Below are positions 15,490 to 26,135 of a stretch of 52,500 nucleotides of DNA, piece by piece; the first letter of the stretch is position 1, and each line of letters opens with the position of its first letter. The DNA comes from Glandiceps talaboti (taxonomy: Eukaryota; Hemichordata; Enteropneusta; Spengelidae), in contig NC_135557.1 in assembly GCF_964340395.1 (NCBI RefSeq), positions 22,513,725-22,566,224 of the forward strand. The letters run 5' to 3'. A program made the translations under genes and the position numbers. The notes under the pieces are model-generated. The model saw only the letters and a list, made by a program, of their open reading frames with translations. It had not been told where the DNA came from and ran no database searches.

Positions 15490-18400
15490 GTAAGTAACAA
15501 TTTTACGTCAAAACAATATATGCAGATGTCACTCTCAAAATTACAATGATTATTTTGCAGTTTTTATGAGACCGGGCGCATTCTATTATGTGCCTATTTT
15601 TGTAACTTTTCATAATATATTTTGTTTGTCCAAAAATTTCGAAGAGGACTTACATCTCATCCTATAATTGTGTATGACATTGACGAATAGCGCGAAATAC
15701 CGTAAAGTTGTACCAAAAGTAAATTATCTAGAACGATAGTTTACATCCCCTAAAATATTTGTTATATACATGAGCACACTCATTTTCATAATACTACATG
15801 TAATACGTAGCTATATAACGCATCTACCACAATGGATAATGTGATCATAGCGTAATGCTAGTATTACCTCTTACACAGACCTATATCGGAACAATGCCTC
15901 TACATAACTGTCTAAATGTAACTCCCTAGGGAGCCTACGACCCGTTTCAGATTTGTAAAATTATGTATGAAACGAACGTGTGACCTTAAGAATCAGTATC
16001 ATGTCATCTTGTTTGTAGTTGCATATTACACAATGATATATAAGTTTAATGTATAATTTGGCCTTATTGAATATGTCGTACAAGCTTCGCACCAAAACAC
16101 TTTGTTAATTTACGTCAGTGTCAAAAAACCAAACATGCAAATGATCTAGCTAAGTTTGTATTTTGCCTGTTGGCTGAAGAGAGACTCGCATTGTACTAGT
16201 TGTACAGCCCACTGTCGTTTCCCTATCGACGTAATTTTCTTTTTGAAGTTTGAAAAAGGTCATGACAGATGGAAAATCGCTCAATCATAATGTCGTTAAC
16301 AATCTCAGTTTTCTTCTTCAAAATTAGAAATCTAAGTGGTTTACTGAGTAGTACGTGATAATAATCCTAAATACAAAATTGAATTGCATACCTTATGAAG
16401 GTTAACACTCATGGGGGTTGTTATCAATATGTGTTTGCCAACACGTCCCTAGTTGATTTCTCCGAAAAAAAACGCGTTCTCTAGTAAGTGTTATATTTAG
16501 TTAATAATTTAATGGGGTTTGATGTTTGTTTTGTGTTACCTGAACGACACTCCTCGTCATTGACATATCCATTCAACTTCATGGCATTATCACGTATTTC
16601 TCATTATCAATGATATTCCTGGTAGTTGGAGAAAAACACGTTCTTTTTAAAATGAATGTCACTATTTTTTGGATCTTCTGCAGTTCATTTTTCTTGGCAT
16701 GTTTTTTCTTTCTACTCGTGATTGCAATTTGCATTATTTTGGCGTCCCGATTTTCGTTCAATTGAAAACTTACAATGTACGTGTCACTCATTGACAATGG
16801 GACAAAATAACAAATTTTCAAATATTGGTCCGTGATATATGTCAAAAGTGTGAAAATGACAGTCTGTTATGAAATCGACACGTACAGTTCTTGTGGTACA
16901 AACAATCGAGATTTAGTACTTCCTATTACAGGCCTAGTATGTTCTGCTCTCGGACTGTTTGATACAATTGTGCAGACTTCAACAAGAGGTTGCATGTTTT
17001 ACATTTAAGATCATAGCAAGATTGACAGTTTTTGCGACATTTAATCTGAATGAAAAATGTACTACAACTAGATGCAGATATGCAGAATCCACTGTTTTAA
17101 TGTCTGCATTTGATGTCCACATGCTGGCACATTAGTTCATTTCATTTAGACAAAGTATAGCAAGAAACTGTATTCGTTCAATCTTGTAGCATGTCCAGTT
17201 TGTTATTGGGTGTCTGAGTGGTTGTATCAAACAGAGCCAGTGAACACTAAGATTCAACGGGCTGTATATAGAAGCAGTGCAACTGAATGTCAGTTTAATG
17301 TTTGGAGAAAATGTCCTATTTTCATAAAACACGCAGTAAATCTGTCGTATACTTTGAATCGGACTTCTTGCTTGACTACCCTGTTGCTCTCTACACCTTC
17401 ACTAACACGTCACGTGACAGCTAACACATGATTATATTATTAATATAAGGCGTGTAGTATTTCATTGTCCATAGTCCACTTCAATATCGTGATGTAATGT
17501 ATTGCGATATCATGGTTACTAAGCAACCTAACACTTGTTTCAATTTAAACCATTTCAAATTTTAAACCGTTAAACTCGATTTCACTCGGTCACTTTTAGA
17601 TTATTATGATAGAAATGTTTCGTGTCATTCGAATATGTATGTAAAATGAACAAAACCTTCTCCCGATAATTACCTGTGACATTCTTAGTGCAAGTGGGTT
17701 GAAATTACGTCTTCAAGGTTCACTCTTTGGACTGCCAAGTCCGTCATCTGTGCATACACATACCTATTTTCCCTAAAATACAGTACCTTCAATCTCCCCT
17801 CCACTGTCTATGCTTCAACGATTAGACACAACCCTTATATCATCAAAGACGTCGTTGAGGGCACTCTTTTTTACGCTCCCCTGGCCAGCAATGTCAGTCC
17901 CTTGTGCATAACAAAGGAATATACCGAAATATGACCTTCGTGATATTTGCGAGTGTTATATAATTATTTACATGTACACTTTCATTTTTTAGTTCCCCTT
18001 CCTTCAATTGAATTCACAATAACTACATCCGTGTAGTATTCTGAGAAGAAAAATTTGGAAGTACTCATAACATGACATTAATTGGTTGGAAACAAAGAGA
18101 GAATTTCCAAACGCTAGATTCGCAAGTTTAAGAAACCACGCCTCAATGAAAAGAGCACATATATTACCTTATTGCAGTCTGATCCCCTATAAGTGTTTCT
18201 AATACTACGTTCAATCTAATACTTACATATACCATACCGTGATAGTTGTATGTTTTGCAGCTACACATAGAATATAGTGTAAGTATCCGTTACTTCGATC
18301 GTGGAATTACGAGGTGCTATCTACTTTTGATAAATTTAAAAGACCTACAAATAAAGTCTTATACATATTAATAGTACCTGTACTTGGGAAGTATGAAGTA

Positions 18401-18509
18401 TTCAAAGTCAATACGGAATTAATGTTTGGAAATTGGCATAAATGAATCGCATTCATTTAGTTTGATTGGTTAGTTGGTTGGTTGGTTGGTTGGTTGGTTG
18501 GTCGGTTGG

Positions 18510-18549
<40 letters not shown>

Positions 18550-18923
18550 GCGATCGATTTTCAATTTATTTTCTTCATTTGCATGACAGCCTACGCATTG
18601 CAGTGTTACCAATGTTCCCAGCAGTATGAAGGCGATAACAGTAGAACTGCCAACGATAACAGTGACTGTAAAGAAGTGTTGTCGTGTGATGATGATAGTC
18701 TCCCTACTGATGAAAGCTATGATACTTGCTATTCCTTTGTACAGTATGATGGTAAGTAATTTCTTTACCATCTTCGTGCAAAGAAAATTGTTCGTTTCAA
18801 TTATGACTTGTCAATCCATAACAATACATTATCACTTATACCAACCACTGCTAATTACTACATATAACATAGATACATGGTTTGTGGCATTTGGAGTAAT
18901 AATTGTGCTTATTTCGAAATAAA

Positions 18924-18990
<67 letters not shown>

Positions 18991-19095
18991 TCATACTGCG
19001 TTCATTTGTCTTATACGTTATGTCACATCTGTCCATCACACATGCATAAGTAAATGAATACATACATACATACATACATACATACATACATACAC

Positions 19096-19154
<59 letters not shown>

Positions 19155-19480
19155 TAGAAACTTTCTACTCCTACATACTGCAATATAGACATACTCTTCA
19201 AATCACTTAACTTACATAATCATTTACAGGGCATTATGGTAAGTTGAAGATCCAAAAGGGGTGTTACGGCAGTTACAGTGCTCACAGCTACGATGACTGT
19301 ATGAGAGATGTTGCTGAGACAGCTGTGGACTACCATTGCAATACAGACTTTGAAAATTGGAAATGCGTCCATTGTTGCCAAGGTAACTTGTGCAATACGA
19401 ATGGTGTTACTATGGTGATGGCCAACATGGTGACTTTGATGATGGCAGTGATGATGGTATTTTTCTTCAGTCGCCGTTAA
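15441..19480 (+). CDS. LU-domain (Ly6/uPAR) GPI-anchored protein, gene 1
   Basis: Three coding exons, 15441-15489, 18590-18751 and 19230-19480, joined by GTAAGT...CAG introns both in phase 1, give 153 residues. Residues 1-19 form a signal peptide; cleavage after A19 would leave LQCYQC at the mature N-terminus, the usual LU start. Twelve cysteines (22, 25, 43, 49, 63, 82, 94, 107, 116, 119, 120, 125) end in HCCQGNLCN, the hallmark CCxxxxCN of the family. A Met/Val-rich hydrophobic tail (about 130-150) ending SRR fits a GPI-anchor signal, so the product should sit on the outer cell surface. The three-exon, phase-1 layout is typical of LU genes. Intron 1 is 3.1 kb. An AATAAA at 20112 is a candidate poly(A) signal. 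The ligand is unknown. Confidence 0.88.
17515..17527 (+). promoter_or_regulatory. X-box-like motif in intron 1
   Basis: GTTACTAAGCAAC fits GTNRCY-N-RGYAAC. It lies in intron 1 of LU gene 1; I saw no counterpart in intron 1 of gene 2, so it may be chance. Confidence 0.3.
18462..18549. repeat. (GGTT)n-(GATT)n microsatellite in intron 1
   Basis: Tetranucleotide run ending 40 bp before the exon 2 acceptor, leaving only a short pyrimidine tract (TTTTCTTCATTTGCATGACAG). Confidence 0.93.
18590..18751 (+). CDS. LU gene 1, coding exon 2
   Basis: 162 nt coding YALQCYQC through an acidic loop (CDDDSLPTDESYDTC) to VQYD. The acceptor is GCATGACAG, the donor is GTAAGT at 18752. Confidence 0.88.
18868..18915. 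other. intron 2 block identical between the two LU genes
   Basis: 48 bp, starting CATAGATACATGG and ending TGTGCTTATTTC, is identical to 24935-24982 in gene 2. It is followed in both by microsatellites. Confidence 0.85.
18925..19155. repeat. (CA)n, (CATA)n and (GACA)n microsatellites, intron 2
   Basis: (CA)n at about 18925-18986, (CATA)n at about 19058-19094, (GACA)n at about 19098-19155. The same three motifs occur in intron 2 of the paralogue. Confidence 0.93.
19230..19480 (+). CDS. LU gene 1, coding exon 3
   Basis: 251 nt from the CATTTACAG acceptor to TAA at 19478-19480. Encodes the second half of the LU domain with CCQGNLCN and the hydrophobic C-terminal anchor signal. Confidence 0.9.
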
Positions 19481-19522
19481 AACTAGTCATTGTTCTGTGT
19501 TTTATATGAAGATGGTGTAAAA

Positions 19523-19525
<3 letters not shown>

Positions 19526-19575
<50 letters not shown>

Positions 19576-19600
19576 AGACACAGACACAGACACAGATATA
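19526..19600. repeat. (AC)n microsatellite in the 3' UTR of LU gene 1
   Basis: Begins 45 bp after the stop; gene 2 has an (AC/ACAT)n tract at the same place, preceded by an almost identical ~45-bp segment. Confidence 0.93.
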
Positions 19601-20597
19601 TATATATACAGATGCACATATTACATATATATTTGTGTATATGTGATGTTTTTTTTATTTCTTTACACTAAATTGTATTTATAAGAATGTATAGATCACT
19701 CATCGACGAAGTGACTAGGAAAAGACACCAAATTCGAACCGATTACAACTATGAACTTTTAAGTATTTCATTTATGTTTTACATTATTCCTCGTCAATGT
19801 CTTGTGAAAACTATACCTTATAGATTAGAATATTTTGACTGAAAATATAACATCAAATCTTTGTACCCATCCCCCTTTCAAATGACTTCATTGAAATCAT
19901 CTCCAATACTTTTGTACATTTTTATTTGCTATTAAAGTGGCATAAAAATACCAAAGTCATTCTTCTAGTAATGGGACCATCTATACGACAACATTTTAAA
20001 AAGGTTACATGAACTATTCATTTTAGTTCCTGACCATGTAACAAAAATGAAAGCTGTAGAAATGTATTTTTCCAAGAAAGAATAATTATGACAGGTCTCA
20101 AAAATAGGTGAAATAAAGAGAAAGCTGTTTGTCTTTTGAAAACGTTTGCATATTACTGTTATATGGATGTGTCTTACAAAATGTGTGTATCTCTTCTCAA
20201 ATGACTGTCTTTCTGGTATTTTTATCTGTATCAGACGGTTTCTTTATTTTGGCACAAACAATAGAACAGATTCGTCTTGTTTACAGCAGGATAGCCATTT
20301 GGTAGTTTTGGATGCTGCTTTATTTGCTGACAAAATATTCCACGCCTAGAGTTAGAAATCTCGTTCCCTCGAACAGACAAATGGCTTGATCGCAATGTCT
20401 TAAGATACTTCACATATCCGTATAACTGCCGCGTTTCTAACTTTAAAAAATGGAACGGGATTAAATTGAACTAAATGTCTTGCATTAGTTTATTTTGTTG
20501 CGCTACATGTACATGCAACATTACTGCGCATGCCCAAATATACCATGGTGATGTTACCACCGTCATGTTTTAATGTCGTCATCATCAAAATTTGGAA
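19601..20597. other. 3' flank of LU gene 1
   Basis: AT-rich DNA with AATAAA at 20112; no further exon recognised. Confidence 0.5.
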
Positions 20598-20763
20598 AAG
20601 TGAAGTGAAGTGAAGTGAGTGAGTGAGTGAGTGGGTGGGTGGGTGAGTGAGTGAGTGAGTGAGTGAGTGAGTGAGTGAGTGAGTGAGTGATGAGTGAGTG
20701 AGTGAGTGAGTGAGTGAGTGAGTGAGTGAGTGGGTGAGTGAGTGAGTGAGTGAGTGGGTGGGT
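20598..20763. repeat. (GAGT)n microsatellite
   Basis: About 165 bp of GTGA tetramers with GGGT variants and one ATGA slip; minus-strand THSL-repeat ORFs here are artefacts. Confidence 0.95.
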
Positions 20764-21681
20764 TTGATACTGATGGAGTAACTGATTGATTGACTGACTG
20801 ACTGTTTGACTCACTTGTAAATTGTTGGAAGGGGAACAAATGTATTTTGGTTGCATTCATTCATTTAGATAGACCGACAAGTCAAACGAATCCAGCATAT
20901 GATACCTCCTAGAACGGCAAATAAGACAGGAAAGAAGTTGATTGGGGAAGGCAATTATTGGAAAAAGACTACGGGTTAACTTATCTTGAACCCAAATTAT
21001 TTGGGCATGGATATTGAAGGTGTACATGTATGGTCACGATGGTAAGATAATAGATCACAAACTAGCCCGAAAACCGTAAATGAAGAAAGGAGATGCCAGT
21101 AACTACCGGTTTCCATGTAACTAACACCTATAAAAAAAACTCGTCTTTTTTGTTCGGCAAGATCATTAAAAATGGTACTCGTTGTCCATCAATATCCTCC
21201 AGCTGATTGTTAAATCAAGATGCAGAACAATTGAACACAGTCACCTTTTTTTATTTTATGACAAAGGAACTCTAGAAATGTATGACAAAAGTTCACGATT
21301 TCAATCTTTTCTTAATTATATGTTATCTTCTGTTTGTGATTTCCATGCATCATGTAGAGTATTTGGGGGGGGGGGGTCATCTCACTGTCGTACATTGTAT
21401 CGTAGCATTGTATAAGTCATAAAGTTTATCATGTTTCTATATGCCTTACAAATAATTTCAAATATCTAAATTTTGAGAGAAAATGTTTGATGAAAAATCA
21501 GAAAGTTTTTGAAGTTTGTAGGGAACACTATTTTGTTTATGTAAGCTTGAGTTCATCCCTATTAGGTTATGGTTTGGTGCTATACTCTATTGGTGATTGT
21601 GTACTTTTGTACTAGATAGAAATAAGGCAGTCAACATTTATCATTGTCACTGTCCTTTAAATACCACTATAATTGGATAAA
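20764..21681. other. intergenic between the LU genes
   Basis: No exon supported. A run of about 11 G lies at 21365-21376. Confidence 0.5.
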
Positions 21682-21900
21682 TGAAACCCCGCCTAGCCAT
21701 CCTCAATTCAGCCTACTTGTACAATTCAAAAGCATCGCTTTGAGTTTACCTGACAACAACGAGTAAACAAAAAGGTTGCTTAGTAACTTGATTTGCTGGC
21801 ATATTATAATCTGATGCGTGCAAGGTTCAAGTTAGAAACCAATAATTCTTTGCAAAGTCGACACCGTTTCGTGTTCTACGGATTTGCAGCCATCCTAAGT
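21682..21900 (+). promoter_or_regulatory. conserved proximal promoter and 5' UTR of LU gene 2
   Basis: Collinear with 15222-15440 and one base shorter overall from CCCGCC to ATG. It keeps CCCGCCTAGCC, GTTTACCT, the X-box-like site, CATATTATAA and AAAGTCGACA. Confidence 0.65.
21775..21787 (+). promoter_or_regulatory. X-box (RFX) -like site, LU gene 2
   Basis: GTTGCTTAGTAAC differs from the gene 1 site by one transition, and the change (AGCAAC to AGTAAC) stays inside the RGYAAC half-site consensus. It ends 114 bp before the ATG, as in gene 1. Confidence 0.55.
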
Positions 21901-21949
21901 ATGAAGAGTTTGTTAATAATTTGTTGTCTTGTCGTCGCAGTGCAACACG
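21901..21949 (+). CDS. LU gene 2, coding exon 1 (signal peptide)
   Basis: Encodes MKSLLIICCLVVAVQH plus one base, donor GTAAGT at 21950. Confidence 0.85.
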
Positions 21950-24900
21950 GTAAGTAAAATTACTAAATTATTGTGTAGACATCGATCACTGTTGTGGTTT
22001 TGTTGTTATAACCTGGGTTGTGCAGGGGAACTTAAGCTTATCATAGGTCTATTTTAATTCACTCATACATGCAATGAAAAATATTCTTTTGTTTCACAAT
22101 CTTGCATTTTTGAGGCTTTCTCAAATTCCGTCATATTTTTACAACTTACAATAACGTTGTGTGAATCAGAGCTAAGGTTATCTATCTATCCACAATTGAA
22201 ATTTCTTTTTAAGAAAAAAACTCCTCACATTTGTTTTACATTCTTGCACATTCCAGGCTTTCTCAAATTTAAAAGGTTATCCTATGTACGACCAAATAAA
22301 CTATTATACATGTACGTTTACGTTATTTCATTTAATCTAGTTACCTTAAAGTATAGAATGTGTAGTATCTTATTGGAGTCTAGATCTAGCTGTGTGTTTG
22401 TCTCATTTATAACAGCCATGGGTTGTAACATTTTACATCCCATCCAGAGAACAACAAGTTTTGATTTTCTAAATCCTATTAATAAGATAAATATAGACAG
22501 ATATTTGCAGAGTGACTTTTTCTAGAACATAGTTTTAGTTGTTCCTGAAAAGGGAACTTCAAACCTGAGGATTTAGTCGACATACTTGAAAATTAAAAAA
22601 AGTGTTCCTTTTAAGTGTTATGTTTTGTTGATTCTCTCGCCTTCATTTGTTTGTTTAATGTTGTGTTTTGCCTTATAGTTAACCCGTCATTAAAGTATGA
22701 ATACGTACGACGTGTACCTGTATGTTTATTCAATGAAAATAGTACATCGTCTCTCTAGATATACGAACAAAAAAATCCGTAATGGAGTGAATAAGTAATT
22801 TGCTAAATATGTCATAAACGTTACATCTTAATTATGGGCATAGCAAAACTGTATGTCATTTTTTTAAATCTCGATAAACAATTTAGCATGTCATGAAATA
22901 CACAACTTCTACTCGGGTGATTTCCAACATTGTAAGTGAACAGTCTAAAGAGTTAGTATAGTGTTTTCAACAAATGGACAATAAGTCTATTATCATCAAT
23001 TGAATAGAATCCCTATCAATAGACGGACTATCCTATTGAATGATGGGACATTTATCTAATTCATTAGATGTTAATATCCTAACTTTATATAGACAGCTAT
23101 TGTACACACCCCTCCTTTTACCTTAATGCATTCAGTCAGTTCATGGACAATTACCACCACAATAAGTCTATTATCATCAATTGAATAGAATCCCTATCAA
23201 TAGATTTAATATCCTATCTTTTTTTTCTTTATTTTGTAAAAGTATTCATGGTCTTGGCTCGAGCTGAGATGTTTTAAAAGTTAGATGTAAGAAAAAGAAC
23301 AAAATAAACAAAACGTACTTTCGAAGCATACTGTAACAGTGGAAAATACAACTGGAAACAATTATCCGTTGCTCTCAGAATAGTTTTCATTGTTAGTTTT
23401 AGCATGCAGGACCCGTTCTCTCTTATTTGCAACATTCGCGAGTCACAACCAACTATGGTGATTTTGGCCATTCGGCCGGGCATGTATCAATGTCATGCAT
23501 ACGCACAATAACGCTGATACTTGTGACACCACCACCACTACGGAGATTATTTTGAGTGGTTGTGAGCTGCGCGAGAAATTAAATAATAGCCTTCCATTTT
23601 GGTGTTTTAAGGTAAAATGGAAGTATTTGAAGAGTTCTGTGTGATTTATTTGTTGGGAGATCTTCAGCGATGAGAAATATCGTGGCCCGGGGTATCGTGG
23701 GTGGTGGCCCTAGCCGTTTCAGCGAGGCCCTATTGAATTCGAACTTGAAATATGACAACATAAATCATATTATAACATACTTAAGCTTATATATATTTGA
23801 CAGTATACTTTGTAATCGTGTAGAAAATTTTATCGGACTTTACTGATCTCCAACATCTTTCGTAACCAAATAATAACAGTTAAACACCAGTTTAATTCAT
23901 CGTCGACTGAAACGACTGAACATCCCAGCCTAGATACTCTTAGTATCAGGTTTATTAATTCATAGAGACCTCCATATATCATTAGTTTGTGTTGTATTGT
24001 CGCTGTAAGCGTGCAATATATTTTAATACTGAGTAATTCGTTTTACTCAGCGTACTGTGATCGTTGGCAATTATCGTCTATGTTTCAATTTCTGTATCTA
24101 AGAACATCTGACAATACACAAGTTATTTAATAGTCTTAGATACTGATTCTATCATTCGTCATTCTTTGGTCTATCAAGTTAATACGTCGTCCCTAAAATG
24201 CTTACGATGTAGCCAATAACACTAACAGTACGTCAGTTGAATAATCGTCACAGCTTGAGGGCGTCCTTTCATTCATGCACAGAGAATTAGTTTGCTGGAA
24301 CGGCACTAGTCCCTGAAGACATTTTATGTGTGCCCAACGAATGTCAATAACAAAATATAATTAGTTAGTGCTGGTACGAGGATTTTCATTTTTTTTTTAA
24401 TTTTTCATCTTTTCAGTATCCTTCAGTGTACTTTCCGATGAGGGAAAGGGCATGGAATTTACAGTTGGCTAAGGAGAGAGGTTGTCGCTTGCCTAGTATT
24501 TTTATATTACCTCGATATTGAACCCTTCTTATCAAACTTTTAAAACAAACTCAATTTCATCCATCAACAAAGTGTCCAGGTGTCTCTGTATGCTACTGAA
24601 CTACGAAGACTTAATGATTTTTAAAATAGTGATTTTGTTATTTGTATAACAGCCTACGCATTACAGTGTTATCAATGTGCCGAGCAGTATGAAAATGATG
24701 ACGACAGAGTTGCCAATGACAACAGTGACTGTATGGAAGTGTTGTCGTGTGATGATAATGATCTTCCTGCTGATGAATTCTATGATACTTGTTATTCCTA
24801 TGTGCAGTATGATTGTAAGTAATTACTTTGCCATCTTTGTGTAAGAACATTTTTCGGTTCAATTATGCTTTGACAATCTATATAAATACCTTATCACTAC

Positions 24901-25117
24901 ACTTATAACAACCACTGCTATTTACTACATGTAGCATAGATACATGGTTTGTGGCATTTGGAGTAATAATTGTGCTTATTTCCACCATACATACATATAG
25001 TGTAGTTCCTATACAGTATCGTTACGATTTATACCTTCACTCAGCTGGCACCCAGACTAACATACATACATACATACATACATACATACATACATACATA
25101 CATGTACATACATACAT

Positions 25118-25152
<35 letters not shown>

Positions 25153-25682
25153 CACACACACACACACCTACATACATACATACATACATACATACATACA
25201 TACATACATACATACATACATGCATGCATGCATGCATGCATGCATGCACACACACACACACACATACATACACACACACACACACAGATACATACATACA
25301 TACATACATACATACATACATACATACATACATACATACATGTATACATACATACATAGACATTTTCTACTCCTATATACTACAATACAGACATACACTT
25401 CAAATCACTTAACTTACACAATCATTCACAGATCATGTTGGCAAGTTGCTGATCGAAAAGGGATGTTACGGCAGGTACAGTGCTCACAGCTACGATAACT
25501 GTATGAAAGATGTTGCTGCGACCGCTGTGCACTACCATTGCAATACAGAGTTTGACATTTGGAGATGCATCCATTGTTGCCAAGGTAACTTGTGCAATAC
25601 GAATGATGTTACTATGGTGATGGTTAACATGGCGACTTTGATGATGGCAGTGATGACGGTATTTTTCTTCAGTCGCCGTTAA
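21901..25682 (+). CDS. LU-domain (Ly6/uPAR) GPI-anchored protein, gene 2
   Basis: Tandem paralogue of gene 1 with the same exon lengths (49, 162, 251 nt): 21901-21949, 24653-24814, 25432-25682, all with GTAAGT donors and phase-1 introns. The 153-residue product matches gene 1 at 119 positions by hand alignment, with no gaps and all 12 cysteines kept. The leader MKSLLIICCLVVAVQH, the LQCYQC start, HCCQGNLCN and the hydrophobic SRR-ending anchor signal are present, so it too should be a GPI-anchored surface protein. Differences concentrate in the loops between cysteines (for example CAEQYENDD and CDDNDLPADEFYDTC). Intron 1 is 2.7 kb. A LINE lies 260 bp past the stop and may disturb the 3' UTR or polyadenylation. 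Confidence 0.88.
22979..23204. repeat. 45-bp direct repeat pair in intron 1 of LU gene 2
   Basis: 22979-23023 and 23160-23204 are identical (CAATAAGTCTATTATCATCA... to ...CTATCAATAGA), 181 bp apart. Confidence 0.85.
24653..24814 (+). CDS. LU gene 2, coding exon 2
   Basis: 162 nt after the acceptor TTTGTATAACAG, ending at donor GTAAGT (24815); same phase and cysteine spacing as gene 1. Confidence 0.88.
24935..24982. other. intron 2 block identical between the two LU genes
   Basis: Partner of 18868-18915; 48 of 48 bases identical. Confidence 0.85.
25058..25361. repeat. compound (CATA)/(GACA)/(CA)/(TGCA)n microsatellite, intron 2
   Basis: About 300 bp. It includes (GACA)n near 25119-25150 and seven copies of the self-complementary tetramer ATGC at about 25220-25247, flanked by CATA and CA runs. 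ORFs on both strands here are artefacts. Confidence 0.95.
25432..25682 (+). CDS. LU gene 2, coding exon 3
   Basis: 251 nt from the ATCATTCACAG acceptor to TAA at 25680-25682; encodes the C-terminal half of the LU domain and the anchor signal. Confidence 0.9.
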
Positions 25683-25725
25683 AACTAGTCATTGTTCTGT
25701 GTTTTATATGAAGATGGTGTAAAAC

Positions 25726-25758
25726 GCATACATACACACACACATACATACATACATG

Positions 25759-25808
<50 letters not shown>

Positions 25809-25883
25809 CAAACATACATACATACATACATACATACATACATACATACATACATACATACATACATACATACATACATACAT
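25726..25883. repeat. (CATA)n-(CA)n-(CATA)n microsatellite, 3' UTR of LU gene 2
   Basis: Begins about 45 bp past the stop, at the same relative place as the (AC)n behind gene 1. Confidence 0.94.
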
Positions 25884-25941
25884 GGTATAATCGGGAAGTC
25901 CCAAGTGTGTTTTCTACATGTTTAATTGTATTTTTATATAT

Positions 25942-25995
25942 AATCTCCCGGTATTCCGAATGAGTGCTACGTCATCGAGGACGAATGATTCCCCT
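25942..25995 (+). repeat. left inverted repeat of the LINE-bearing element
   Basis: Aligns without gaps to the reverse complement of 30156-30209, about 42 of 54 bases matching by hand. It starts AATCTCCCGGTATT and ends ATTCCCCT. Confidence 0.8.
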
Positions 25996-26135
25996 CATGT
26001 CGGCCGTACAGTAACATAGAGGTCAAATGCACTCTGCAAATATACGGTACTTACTACTCCAGTTTGCCATAGTTTGAACTCAAAACTCAACGAAACAGTT
26101 CATGAAGGTACAGTTACTTAGACAACGTAGAAGAA

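Noticed and set aside
25037-25925. His/Thr/Tyr- or Cys/Met/Val-rich repeat ORFs on both strands
   Set aside because: Translations of CATA/CA/GACA microsatellites; the true exon here is 25432-25682.
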